From contig NZ_QTJY01000005.1 in NCBI RefSeq assembly GCF_003703975.1, positions 124,001-188,000 on the forward strand: a DNA stretch of 64,000 nucleotides. The letters are read 5' to 3'. This DNA comes from Larkinella soli. Lineage in GTDB: Bacteria > Bacteroidota > Bacteroidia > Cytophagales > Spirosomataceae. This document shows, one piece after another, positions 55,100 through 63,196 of the stretch. Both the position numbers and the translations under genes were made by a program. The notes beneath the pieces were generated by a model. That model made no database searches. It saw only the letters and a program-made list of their open reading frames with translations, and was not told the DNA's origin. Positions within the stretch are counted from its first letter, which is position 1. Each line of letters opens with the position of its first letter.

Positions 55100-56407
55100 A
55101 TGAAACTTTCCCTTCGTACCCGATACCTGCTGTACATCCTGATTATCCACGGAGCGCTGATCTTTCTGATTTTCAGATGGCTTAGGGAAAACCAGCTTCT
55201 TTTCATTACCAGCGAGGTGCTGGTGCTGCTGTCGGTGGCGGTCGCTTACCAGATCTATCAGGCCTTCGGCCGGCCGTCCCAGTTCATTTCCTCCGGTATC
55301 GAAGCCATTAAAGACAAGGACTTTACGATCAAATTCGTCCCAACCGGCCAGCGGGAGGTGGACGGCCTGATCGACGTTTATAACCTGATGATCGACCAAC
55401 TGCGTCAGGAACGCACCAAACAGATGGAACAGCAGTTTTTCCTGGAAAAGTTAATCGAGGCCTCCCCCATCGCCACCCTGATCTTCGACTTCGACGAGCG
55501 CATTGCGTCGGTCAATCCGAAGGCCGTCGAGCTGCTGCAACTGCCGCCCGACCAACTGCTGGGCAAAGCCCTCACCGACATCGACCACCCGCTGCTGCGG
55601 CAGCTGACCGACCCGACCGAGGAGGATACCAGAATCCTGAAAAGCACCGGGGTGGAGACCTATCGCGTGCTGCGTTCCCACTTCATGGACCGGGGGTTCC
55701 GGCGCTCCTTTCTGCTGCTCGAAGAACTAACCAGCGAAATTCTGGAAACCGAGAAAAAGGCTTACGGGAAAGTCATCCGGATGATGGCCCACGAGGTCAA
55801 CAACTCCATCGGGGCCATCAACTCCATCCTGGACGTGACGCGCTCCTATCTGGACGCCCCGGAAGAGCAGGACGTGAAGAACGCCCTGGAGGTGGCTATC
55901 GAGCGCAATGACCGGCTCAACCACTTCATGCGCCGGTTTGCCGACGTGGTCCGGCTGCCGCAGCCGCAGAAGCGACCGGCCGATCTGGACGAAGTGGTGC
56001 GGAACGTCTCCCGGCTGATGCAGCCGCTGGCCGAAAGCAAGGGCCTTGTGTTCCGGTTCCATTCGGCGGGCGAGCCGGTCCTGAAAGCCGTCGACGTCGA
56101 ACAGATCGAGCAGGTGCTGGTCAACATCATCAAGAATGCCGTCGAAGCCTGCACCGCCGGCCAGACGGTCGAGGTAGCGCTGTCCGCGAGCCGGCTGGTC
56201 GTTCGCGACAACGGCAAACCCATCCTGCCGGAGCTGGAAACCAGTATGTTCAACCCATTTTTCAGCACTAAACCCGACGGTCAGGGCATCGGGCTTACCC
56301 TCACCCGCGAGATTCTGCTCAACCACGGTTTCCCGTTCTCCCTGAAAACCGGGCCCGACGGCTGGACGGAGTTTACCATCGGCCTGAGCGTTCCGGCGGC
56401 CGGCTGA
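55100..56407 (+). CDS. Sensor histidine kinase with minimal periplasmic loop
   Basis: This 435-residue kinase has two membrane helices (about 9-28 and 33-53) separated by only about five residues. HAMP- and PAS-like regions follow (about 55-110 and 115-200), then the kinase core: phosphoacceptor His231 in MMAHEVNNS, N box NIIKNAVEA, G1 VRDNGKP, F box FNPFFSTK and G2 GQGIGLTL. With almost no external loop it cannot bind a soluble periplasmic ligand itself, which suggests it listens to the membrane or to the transporter. Its partner is the regulator encoded 31 bases upstream. Confidence 0.92.
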   Translation: MKLSLRTRYLLYILIIHGALIFLIFRWLRENQLLFITSEVLVLLSVAVAYQIYQAFGRPSQFISSGIEAIKDKDFTIKFVPTGQREVDGLIDVYNLMIDQLRQERTKQMEQQFFLEKLIEASPIATLIFDFDERIASVNPKAVELLQLPPDQLLGKALTDIDHPLLRQLTDPTEEDTRILKSTGVETYRVLRSHFMDRGFRRSFLLLEELTSEILETEKKAYGKVIRMMAHEVNNSIGAINSILDVTRSYLDAPEEQDVKNALEVAIERNDRLNHFMRRFADVVRLPQPQKRPADLDEVVRNVSRLMQPLAESKGLVFRFHSAGEPVLKAVDVEQIEQVLVNIIKNAVEACTAGQTVEVALSASRLVVRDNGKPILPELETSMFNPFFSTKPDGQGIGLTLTREILLNHGFPFSLKTGPDGWTEFTIGLSVPAAG

Positions 56408-56409
56408 TC

Positions 56410-57558
56410 TCAGCGGTTCTGCTCGGCCACCCAGTTTCGGCGAAAATCCTCGACATCCTGCGGGCTGAAGCCGTATACCGCCTGAATCCGCCCGATGGCC
56501 TGGGTCAGCTTCGGCAGGTCTTCGGAGGAGTGGGTGACGAACCGGTAGGCCGAAGCCGCCTGATCGTAGGGAATGTTCATCAGGGCCAGCACCTCGTCGA
56601 TCTGCGCGTCGGTGATCGTGCGGTTCTTCGCGTCGATCATTCGCCAGCCGTGCAGCAGCCCGGCGGCCTCGCTGAGCAGGTGCAGGGCTTCCGACCGGGC
56701 GGTGTCGCTGGTGGTCCCGTTCTCCAGGAATCCGATCACCCGATGCAGCTGATGAATGACCGTGGCGGCCGAGGCTTTCTCCCAGTTCTGTTTGATCGTC
56801 GTTACGGCCTCATCGCGTTGCTGGGCGTATTTTTCGCCCCGGTTCAGAGCCGTCTGAAGCGAAATGAAGGCTTCCCGGTTCTGAAAATAGAAGCCGGTGT
56901 TGTCCCCCTTGTCCCGCTGGGCCGCATACCCGGCCAGCCGGCGGTCGGGGCTGCGGTGCAGGGCGGGGTTATCGCTGTTGACAAATTCCGGATTGGCCCC
57001 GTAAAGGAACAGAAGCTGGTCGGCGTTCGGAGCGCGTAACGTGCCGTTAGTCAGCGAGGTGGCGTAGTTATACAAAGCCGCCGTATACAGTCCTTTTTCG
57101 ATGAGCTGCTCCATTTCCACGCCGTATTCGTCGAAGAGGTAATTGCCGTAGACGCCCCCCTCCCGGCTGCGGTCGAAGGGAAAAAAGTTGCCCCCGGCGG
57201 CTTTGGAAAGCTCGGCAAAATAGCCGTTGTCGGCCGTGAGCCGGCTGGTATAATACGGCGTCGTAACCGTCTCCAGACTCAGGCCACCTTCCGAAAAGAG
57301 GCTCCGGAGCGTCTCCTCCGAAACGAACTCGCCCCGGTTGCGGCCTCTCTGCATCTCGGCGGTCAGCCGGTCCAGCTGGTCCGCGAGGGGAGCCACTATG
57401 TCAGAATTGTAAACAAAGCCGCTGCTGTCGTACTGCTGGCCGATCAGCACCGGATTGGTGTATTCGCCGTCGATGGTTTCCTTTTCACAGGCGGACAGCC
57501 CGATGGTAGCGGTAATCAGCAGAAAGATCGGTTTCCAGGGTACAAACCTTTGGTTCAT
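56410..57558 (-). CDS. Lipoprotein, DUF4856-like
   Basis: This 382-residue protein has a lipoprotein signal ending IGLSAC. The mature part has a helix-rich sequence: VYNSDIVAPLADQLDRLTAEMQRG, LEMQRGRNRGEF, FDEYGVEMEQLIEKGLYTAAL, then ARSEALHLLSEAAGLLHGWR, split by Asp/Asn-rich loops. It resembles DUF4856 lipoproteins of Bacteroidota, whose function is unknown but which sometimes lie near iron or haem uptake genes; I hold this assignment loosely. The start at 57558 (MNQRFVPWKPIF) leaves a normal leader, whereas 57627 would add 23 unlikely residues. It is convergent with the kinase gene. Confidence 0.65.
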   Translation of the reverse strand: MNQRFVPWKPIFLLITATIGLSACEKETIDGEYTNPVLIGQQYDSSGFVYNSDIVAPLADQLDRLTAEMQRGRNRGEFVSEETLRSLFSEGGLSLETVTTPYYTSRLTADNGYFAELSKAAGGNFFPFDRSREGGVYGNYLFDEYGVEMEQLIEKGLYTAALYNYATSLTNGTLRAPNADQLLFLYGANPEFVNSDNPALHRSPDRRLAGYAAQRDKGDNTGFYFQNREAFISLQTALNRGEKYAQQRDEAVTTIKQNWEKASAATVIHQLHRVIGFLENGTTSDTARSEALHLLSEAAGLLHGWRMIDAKNRTITDAQIDEVLALMNIPYDQAASAYRFVTHSSEDLPKLTQAIGRIQAVYGFSPQDVEDFRRNWVAEQNR

Positions 57559-57690
57559 GTCAAAAGAGGTAGAAGGAGGCCCTTCCGGACCCGAATATAT
57601 CCTTGTATTAATTCTTATTACGACCAAAAGGTTTTAAGTATTGTGCAGGGCGGGCGGTAGGGTCTTTCGGAAAAGATGCCTTTAAAACAC

Positions 57691-57717
57691 GAAAGCCGCC
57701 CAGATTGGACGGCTTTC
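57691..57717. terminator. Hairpin between two lipoprotein genes
   Basis: GAAAGCCGCCC (57691-57701) pairs with GGACGGCTTTC (57707-57717) with one mismatch and a 5-base loop. On the minus strand it lies 23 bases after the small lipoprotein gene and is followed by a short T-rich stretch. Confidence 0.6.
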
Positions 57718-57739
57718 AGCGTTATAGCTTTACTACGAA

Positions 57740-57931
57740 TTAGCGAGCAGAGTCAGCAGCTGCGCTGTCGGTAGCCATCGTGGTGTCGGATGACATCATG
57801 GCTGAGTCAGAAGACATGGCAGTTGAATCAGTAGTGGTTGCTGCAGAATCCTCTGATTTTTTAGAGTTGCAGGCAGCAGCCAAAGAAACCATCGTCATAA
57901 CGAACAATGCAGATTTCAGAATACGTTTCAT
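57740..57931 (-). CDS. Small Ser/Thr/Asp-repeat lipoprotein
   Basis: The 63-residue protein has a lipoprotein signal (MKRILKSALFVMTMVSLAAAC, about 21 residues) and then a tail made almost only of S, T, D, A and M. It contains repeats of the form (T/S)(D)(S)(T/A): TTDSTAMSSDSAMMSSDTTM and TDSAAADSAR. There is no folded-domain pattern. Such tails are common in small Bacteroidota lipoproteins, which may serve as flexible surface linkers. The start at 57931 is preferred over 57967 because it gives a normal leader. Confidence 0.6.
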   Translation of the reverse strand: MKRILKSALFVMTMVSLAAACNSKKSEDSAATTTDSTAMSSDSAMMSSDTTMATDSAAADSAR

Positions 57932-58075
57932 GAATATAAGAAAGTTTAAGTGTTGAAAAATTCCCAACTTTAATACCGCAAAAGCCGATAGGTAACCCGC
58001 CGGAATGAAAGAATTTTTAAATTTTTTTTTGGGTTACATTTTCGCAGGATTCGTATTAAGCAATGAGAGAACCGA

Positions 58076-58699
58076 ATGAGAGGTCCGAAGCATCTGCATC
58101 CTTCTGACAATGAGCGTAACGACGCCCGGCGCAACGACGCCCGATCTGACGACGCCCGTTTGCTTGTTGGCTTGGCGGATGGTTCGGATGCCGTGCTGGC
58201 AGAACTGTACAAACGGTACTTTCCGATGGTGCTGCACCTGATCCTGAACAACAGCGGCTCGGAAGACGACGCCAAGGACATTTATCAGGAAGCCCTGATC
58301 GTGTTGTACGAAAAGGTTTCGGAAGGGTCGCTAGAACTGCACTGCCAGCTGAAAACGTACCTGTACTCGGTCAGCCGCCGGCTGTGGCTCAAGCAGTTGT
58401 CGAAGCGCAGCCGGAACGGCAGCGGCCTGATCGATCAGGAAAACCTGGCCGACGTGGACGATGATCTGACCGATCACCACGCCCGCGACCGACAATTCAG
58501 CCTGATGGCCGACTCGCTCGACCGCCTGGGCGAACCCTGCCGGACGCTGCTCGAAGACTTTTACATCCGGCATCTGTCGATGCAGGACATTACGGACAAA
58601 TTTGGTTACACGAACACCGATAACGCCAAAACGCAGAAATACAAATGCCTGATGCGGCTTAAACGGTTGTTCTTCTCGGTTTATAAGGAGGAGAGGTAA
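58076..58699 (+). CDS. ECF-type sigma-70 family RNA polymerase sigma factor
   Basis: This 207-residue protein has region 2 (about residues 40-110, YKRYFPMVLHLILNNSGSED, then DIYQEALIVLYEKV) and region 4 (about 145-200, LGEPCRTLLEDFYIRHLSMQ and DITDKFGYTN). Both are typical of ECF sigma factors. Before region 2 is an unusual Asp/Arg-rich extension with three in-frame copies of a 15-base repeat. The sigma factor redirects RNA polymerase in response to a signal. Its stop is one base before the start of a fused anti-sigma/protease gene, so the pair is translationally coupled and the downstream protein is its likely regulator. Confidence 0.9.
   Translation: MRGPKHLHPSDNERNDARRNDARSDDARLLVGLADGSDAVLAELYKRYFPMVLHLILNNSGSEDDAKDIYQEALIVLYEKVSEGSLELHCQLKTYLYSVSRRLWLKQLSKRSRNGSGLIDQENLADVDDDLTDHHARDRQFSLMADSLDRLGEPCRTLLEDFYIRHLSMQDITDKFGYTNTDNAKTQKYKCLMRLKRLFFSVYKEER
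58115..58159 (+). repeat. Three in-frame 15-base repeats in the sigma factor N-terminus
   Basis: Units at 58115-58129, 58130-58144 and 58145-58159 share the core ACGACGCCCG and encode (N/D)DAR steps. Being multiples of three, gain or loss of units keeps the frame. Confidence 0.8.
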
Positions 58700-58700
58700 C

Positions 58701-59840
58701 ATGGACGAACAGAAATTCACCGACTGGATTGACAAATGGCTCCGGGATGAACTGACCGAAACGGAACGGCTCGAATTCGAGACGCTGCGCCGGTCGGACC
58801 CGATTCTGGATCAGCGGGCGCGCGACCAGCAGCAGCTGGCCCGGGCCATGCGGTTGTATGGTCAGCGTACGGACTTCCGGAAACGCCTGAACCGGATACA
58901 CGCCGAGCTGGACATGGAAGCCGTTCGTCAGGAAGCACAGGAAGCGTCCGCGCCGGCGGAGGAACCCGCCCGGAAGGGACGCGTCCGGCAGCTCTGGCAG
59001 ACCTACCGTCCGATCCTGGCCGTGGCGGCCTCCGTTGCCGTCTTCACCACCTTCGGAACCCTGATGCTCATGCGGCAATATCAGTCGAGCCACAAGCAAC
59101 AGGAGCAATACAGCATGCTGCGCCGGGACCTGCAGGCGATCCGTCGCTCGCAGAACGCCATTCTTCAGGATCTGAACGCCCGCGAACGGGCGTTACAGAT
59201 GAACCCGGGGCAGGTAGCCGGATCGAGCTTCCTGCTGTCGCCGGACGGTTATCTGGTCACCAATACCCACATCGTGCAGGACGCCGACTCGGTGTACATC
59301 CAGAGCACGAAGGGCGATATTTACAAAGCCAAGGTGGTTTATACCAATAAAGCCTACGACCTGGCGATTCTTCAGGTGCGTGACGACAGTTCCTTCCGGG
59401 CCAGAACGGCCCTGCCTTACGGGTTCGAAGCCGGCCCGTCGGATCTGGGCGAACGGGTCTTTACGCTCGGCTTTCCCCGCGACGAAGTGGTGTACGGCGA
59501 AGGCTACCTGAGCTCCCAGACCGGCTATCGCGGAGACTCCACCGCCTACCAGGTGGCCATCAGTGTGAACCCGGGTAACTCGGGAGGCCCGCTGCTGGAT
59601 GAGAAAGGGAACGTTATCGGCATCATCAGCGGAAAACAGACCTCGACGGAAGGCGCGACCTTCGCCATTAAAACCGATGTTCTGTTCCGCACGATTTCCG
59701 GCATCCCGACCGACTCCCTCAAGGGCTCTCCGATCCGGATGAGCCGGAAAAACGGCCTGGCCAAACTCCCCCGAAAGGAACAGATCAAGAAAATTCAGGA
59801 GAGCGTGTTCATGGTGAAGGTATTCAAGCAGGAGAAATAA
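58701..59840 (+). CDS. Anti-sigma-like protein fused to a trypsin-like serine protease
   Basis: The 379-residue protein joins three parts. The cytoplasmic N-terminus (1-95) has FTDWIDKWLRDELTETERLE and FETLRRSDPILDQRA, helices like those at the start of anti-sigma factors. One membrane helix follows (about 96-122). The periplasmic part (about 130-379) starts with a coiled coil, then has a trypsin-like fold with His190 (TNTHIVQ), Asp220 (AYDLAIL) and Ser294 (NPGNSGGP). This is the HtrA/DegP type but without a PDZ domain. It follows an ECF sigma gene by one base. I infer that it holds the sigma factor and senses envelope stress through its own protease; proof would need experiments. Confidence 0.75.
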   Translation: MDEQKFTDWIDKWLRDELTETERLEFETLRRSDPILDQRARDQQQLARAMRLYGQRTDFRKRLNRIHAELDMEAVRQEAQEASAPAEEPARKGRVRQLWQTYRPILAVAASVAVFTTFGTLMLMRQYQSSHKQQEQYSMLRRDLQAIRRSQNAILQDLNARERALQMNPGQVAGSSFLLSPDGYLVTNTHIVQDADSVYIQSTKGDIYKAKVVYTNKAYDLAILQVRDDSSFRARTALPYGFEAGPSDLGERVFTLGFPRDEVVYGEGYLSSQTGYRGDSTAYQVAISVNPGNSGGPLLDEKGNVIGIISGKQTSTEGATFAIKTDVLFRTISGIPTDSLKGSPIRMSRKNGLAKLPRKEQIKKIQESVFMVKVFKQEK

Positions 59841-59863
59841 GGCCGGAAGAGGCCGTCAACTAC

Positions 59864-59921
59864 GGAGAGGCTGTGCGCTGCGGGGATTTCCATCCGGCAA
59901 AGCACAGCCTCTCCCCTTTTT
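59864..59921 (+). terminator. Terminator after the sigma/anti-sigma-protease pair
   Basis: GGAGAGGCTGTGC (59864-59876) pairs perfectly with GCACAGCCTCTCC (59902-59914) and is followed by CCTTTTT. The loop is 25 bases, longer than usual, but can form a small inner stem. Confidence 0.75.
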
Positions 59922-59978
59922 ACGCCCCCTGAATTGCCACGTTCTTCTGTCATCCGGGCCTTTTGTCCTCCCATCCGG

Positions 59979-60275
59979 TTTTGGCCTCCAGGTTCTTTTG
60001 TCATCCCGAGGAACGAGGGACCCTGTGGCACGGCACTCAGGTAGATGGGGCATGCGTAGCCACAAACTTCCTCCAGCGGCCGGAGACCACCCCCCGGCCC
60101 CCTCCTTGCTAAGGAGGGGGTGGCTTCGCAATCATTGGGAACTGGCGGAGCACTCCCCCTCCTAAAACAGGAGGGGGCGGGGGGTGGTCCTCCCTTCGGC
60201 ACCCCATCTACCTGAACGCCGTGCCACAAGATCCCTCGTTCCTCGGGATGACAAAAAAGAACCTGGAGGCCAAAA
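59979..60275. repeat. Nested inverted-repeat element (outer arms plus two-hairpin core, copy 2)
   Basis: Outer arms at about 59979-60050 and 60201-60275 are imperfectly inverted; both contain the sequence GTCATCCCGAGGAACGAGGG or its complement and a GGTAGATGGGG block. Inner arms (about 60082-60107 and 60167-60193) are also inverted. They hold hairpins of the CCCCCTCCTT type and a core (60118-60156) that is the reverse complement of the core at 42269-42304. No gene lies in the roughly 600-base gap 59841-60470. The size and nested arms suggest a MITE- or REP-like element; no transposase is present. Confidence 0.75.
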
Positions 60276-60416
60276 ATGGGCTGACGACAAAACCGGTAGG
60301 GTGCCAAATGGAGCGGATGGGGATTATGGTTGCACCGGCAACCCGGTCGGCACCGCCTTTTTCTGCCTTTCAACTGTTAACGACTCCGCTGACCTCCCCG
60401 TCCCCATTTCTGGGGA

Positions 60417-60446
60417 TTGACTTCCGCCGGAAGCTGATGTAACTTG
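60417..60446 (+). promoter_or_regulatory. Possible promoter of the cysteine synthase-like gene
   Basis: TTG (60417-60419) and TAACTTG (60440-60446) are 20 bases apart. The -7 box lacks one T of the TAnnTTTG consensus. The ATG at 60471 is 24 bases downstream. Confidence 0.3.
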
Positions 60447-60470
60447 CCGGCATACCCGGCCTTCTCCGCT

Positions 60471-61439
60471 ATGCTTTCAACTACCCGTTCCCCCTTTTCC
60501 GTTGCAGACGATGCCCTGCAGGCCATCGGTAACACGCCTGTCGTCCGTCTGAACAAGGTGGTCGGGCCGGACAGTGCCGAGGTCTTCGTCAAACTCGAAT
60601 ATTATAACCCGACCGGTTCCTACAAGGACCGCATGGCGATGGCGATGATCGGGGAGGCCGAACGAAGCGGTGCCCTGAAGCCGGGAATGACCGTCGTGGA
60701 ATGCACCGGCGGCAGCACCGGAACGTCTCTGGCCTTCGTTTGTGCCGTCAAAGGCTATCGTTTTCAGGTCGTTACCTCGGACGCCTTCGCGCCGGAAAAG
60801 CTCCGGACGATGCGGGCCTTCGGGGCCGATCTGGTCATCGTGCCGAGCCAGGGCAGGAAAATCACCCCGGACCTGATTCCGACCATGCGGGAACGCGCCC
60901 GTGAGCTGGCCCAGCGCCCGGACGCTTTTTTTACGGACCAGATCAACAACCCGAACTCCATCCGGGGGTACCGGCGCATCGGCGAAGAACTTCTGGCCCA
61001 GCTCAACCGCCCCATCGACGCTTTCTGTGCGGCCGTCGGCACCGCCGGGATGTTGATGGGCGTTTCGACGGCCCTGCGCGAAGCCGGGCAAACGACCCGC
61101 GTGGTGGCGCTGGAACCGGCTTCGGCGCCCCTTCTGTCGGAGGCCCGGCCCGGCCCGCACCGCGTTGAGGGAATCGCCATCGGCATCGTTCCGCCCCTGC
61201 TTTCCTCAACCGCTTACGATGAAGTCAGAACCGTCGAGGAGTCGGAGGCCCGGGACATGGCCCGCCGTCTGGCCCGCGAGGAAGGCATTTTTGCGGGCAT
61301 ATCGAGCGGCCTCAACATTCTGGCCGCCGTCCGGCTGGGGCAGGAACTCGGGCCGGGGCATACGGTCGTGGCCGTGGCCTGCGACTCCGGCATGAAATAC
61401 CTGGCCGGTGATTTATTCGATTCAACCGAAACCACCTGA
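60471..61439 (+). CDS. Cysteine synthase family PLP enzyme
   Basis: This protein of 322 residues has the fold II PLP enzyme pattern: IGNTPVVRLNK, LEYYNPTGSYKDRMA with Lys52 binding PLP, CTGGSTGTS (Gly80 to Ser86) for the phosphate, and ACDSGMKYL near the end. It resembles O-acetylserine sulfhydrylase / cystathionine beta-synthase, but the usual SGNTG is replaced by GGSTG, a change found in side branches with other substrates. So sulphide addition to O-acetylserine is likely but not certain. It has its own promoter-like region behind the repeat element. The ATG at 60471 is used; a TTG at 60444 overlaps the -7-like box. Confidence 0.85.
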   Translation: MLSTTRSPFSVADDALQAIGNTPVVRLNKVVGPDSAEVFVKLEYYNPTGSYKDRMAMAMIGEAERSGALKPGMTVVECTGGSTGTSLAFVCAVKGYRFQVVTSDAFAPEKLRTMRAFGADLVIVPSQGRKITPDLIPTMRERARELAQRPDAFFTDQINNPNSIRGYRRIGEELLAQLNRPIDAFCAAVGTAGMLMGVSTALREAGQTTRVVALEPASAPLLSEARPGPHRVEGIAIGIVPPLLSSTAYDEVRTVEESEARDMARRLAREEGIFAGISSGLNILAAVRLGQELGPGHTVVAVACDSGMKYLAGDLFDSTETT

Positions 61440-61561
61440 ATCCGGCAGACCTGACCGCCTGCTCAATAACCGTTGGATGCCATACCGGAACAGCTTATCT
61501 TCAATGAGCTGTAAGTCAAAGCTTTTGCCATGCGATAAGGTACTCTTAACCCCCTGACCCC

Positions 61562-62086
61562 ATGGGAAGGACCATGCTGCTCTGCCTTTTGCTTTCATTC
61601 ACATTTCGGGCAAGCGGGCAGAATTTCAACGAAAAATGGGTGATCCCGCTGGAATTCTCGCAGGGCTTCATCAAAGCCGGGGCCGCTCCGGAACTGTATG
61701 TGGCTCAGCTGAGCCTCTCTCCGCAATTCAGGATGGTGGACGGTCGGCTCCGGGCGGGCGTGACGGCGGGCGGCTTCTTTTCAGCCAAAACGCTCTACGG
61801 GCTGGCCGGCCCCAAACTGGCGCTGAAGGTGGCTTCGCTCGGCAAGGTGTTCACGGCCGATACGGGCAACCTGCATCTTTCCGCCGATTATCTCTTCGGA
61901 ACCGACCGACAGCAGCTGCTGGGTGCTGGTTTTCACGCCGATCTGGCCGAACTCCTCATCCTTTCCCTGAACTACCGACGCGACCTTCACTACCGGGCCA
62001 ACTGGTTCCAGATCGGACTGGCCTACCATCTGTTCCGCGAACCGATCCCGAAAGACATTCGCTCCAATCCTGTCGACGTACGTTAA
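61562..62086 (+). CDS. Exported beta-barrel-like protein of unknown function
   Basis: I do not recognise a named family. The 174-residue protein has a signal peptide (MGRTMLLCLLLSFTFRASGQ) and alternating hydrophobic and polar strands such as ELYVAQLSLSPQFRMVDG, RLRAGVTAGGFFSAKTLYG, LHLSADYLFG and NWFQIGLAYHLF. This is the pattern of a small outer membrane beta-barrel with about eight strands, where F/Y/W near strand ends mark the membrane edge. The C-terminus is not the usual aromatic one. The patatin-like gene starts 12 bases after its stop, so the two are likely cotranscribed and may both act at the outer membrane. Confidence 0.6.
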   Translation: MGRTMLLCLLLSFTFRASGQNFNEKWVIPLEFSQGFIKAGAAPELYVAQLSLSPQFRMVDGRLRAGVTAGGFFSAKTLYGLAGPKLALKVASLGKVFTADTGNLHLSADYLFGTDRQQLLGAGFHADLAELLILSLNYRRDLHYRANWFQIGLAYHLFREPIPKDIRSNPVDVR

Positions 62087-62098
62087 TCCGGTTTCATC

Positions 62099-63130
62099 AT
62101 GAAAGCCATCGTCATTAGTGGCGGAGGGTCCAAAGGCGCGTTTGCGGTCGGGGTCCTCAAATACATCCACGAAAATATTCGCCCGGTCGACAGCTTCGAC
62201 CTGTACAGCGGCACCAGCACGGGCGCACTCATCAGCCCGCTGGCGCTGCTCGGAGAAATCGACCTGCTCGAAAAAATCTATACGACCACCCGCGATCAGG
62301 ACGTGCTGAACAAGCACAGCTTCGGCCGTATTCTGACCGATATTTCCATCCACGACGCCACGCCCCTGCTGCGGCTCATCGAACGCAATCTGACGCCCAC
62401 TCTGGCGACGATGGTGCTCACTTCACCGAAACGGCTGTTTCTGTCGGGCGTATCGCTTCAGACCCAGGAACTGGTCCATTTCACCAACCAGCCGGCGGCT
62501 TCGTCGGAGTTTTACCGGATCGAAAGAATCTCCACCGCCACGGAACTCCAGCGGGCCATGCTGGCCTCCTCCTGTCAGCCCATTTATATGCAGCCGATCG
62601 ACGTTTTCCGGCGGGGAGAAGAACAGTTCTGCGACGGGGGCGTCCGGGAAAATACCCCCATTCAGGTGGTGGCCGACAACGGTGCCACGGAGGTCGTTGC
62701 CATTTCGATGGCTCCCAAAGCCGATCAGAATGTATTTGCCACGGATTTTCTGACCAAAGCGACCGAAATCCTCGGCTTCACGATCGACACTTTCGGCTCG
62801 GACGTCGGCCAGAACGATTACCGGCTGCCGAAGTTCATGGCGCAGGTCAACCTGTATCTCGACGCCGTTAAAAACAGTCTGGCCCTGAGCGGAGTAAGCC
62901 CGGCGGTCATTGCCGGGAGTTTCCTCAGCGCCCCGAACCCGCTGGCGGGTCGGCCGCTGGTGAAGCTGCACGAAATCCGCCCGGACGTCAATCTCTCCTC
63001 CGACGAGTTCGGGGGAGAGGGCGGTCTGACCTTCGACCCGGCCCGAATGCGGAGGATGCTGGAGATGGGATTCGATAAAGCCGAGAGTTATTTCACCTCC
63101 CTGCCGGCCTCTTCGCCCATTTTCGTATAG
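62099..63130 (+). CDS. Patatin-like phospholipase
   Basis: This 343-residue protein has the patatin active site: oxyanion motif SGGGSKGAF (residues 7-15), nucleophile Ser40 in YSGTSTGAL, and Asp179 of the Ser-Asp dyad in FCDGGVRENTPI. Patatin-like enzymes cut the ester of phospholipids or other acyl lipids; no signal peptide is present, so it probably acts in the cytoplasm or on the inner face of the membrane. The dyad is complete, so it should be active. The C-terminal third (about 230-343) has no known motif. It follows a small barrel-like protein gene by 12 bases. Confidence 0.88.
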   Translation: MKAIVISGGGSKGAFAVGVLKYIHENIRPVDSFDLYSGTSTGALISPLALLGEIDLLEKIYTTTRDQDVLNKHSFGRILTDISIHDATPLLRLIERNLTPTLATMVLTSPKRLFLSGVSLQTQELVHFTNQPAASSEFYRIERISTATELQRAMLASSCQPIYMQPIDVFRRGEEQFCDGGVRENTPIQVVADNGATEVVAISMAPKADQNVFATDFLTKATEILGFTIDTFGSDVGQNDYRLPKFMAQVNLYLDAVKNSLALSGVSPAVIAGSFLSAPNPLAGRPLVKLHEIRPDVNLSSDEFGGEGGLTFDPARMRRMLEMGFDKAESYFTSLPASSPIFV

Positions 63131-63196
63131 GCCCACCGTTCAACCTGATTCACTTTTCCTTTTTCCTATCGTCCTACCTCTAAACTACTTAATCAC

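Noticed and set aside
58063-58107. Short upstream frame (14 codons) overlapping the sigma factor start
   Set aside because: An ATG 13 bases before the sigma start could be a leader peptide, but nothing supports its translation.
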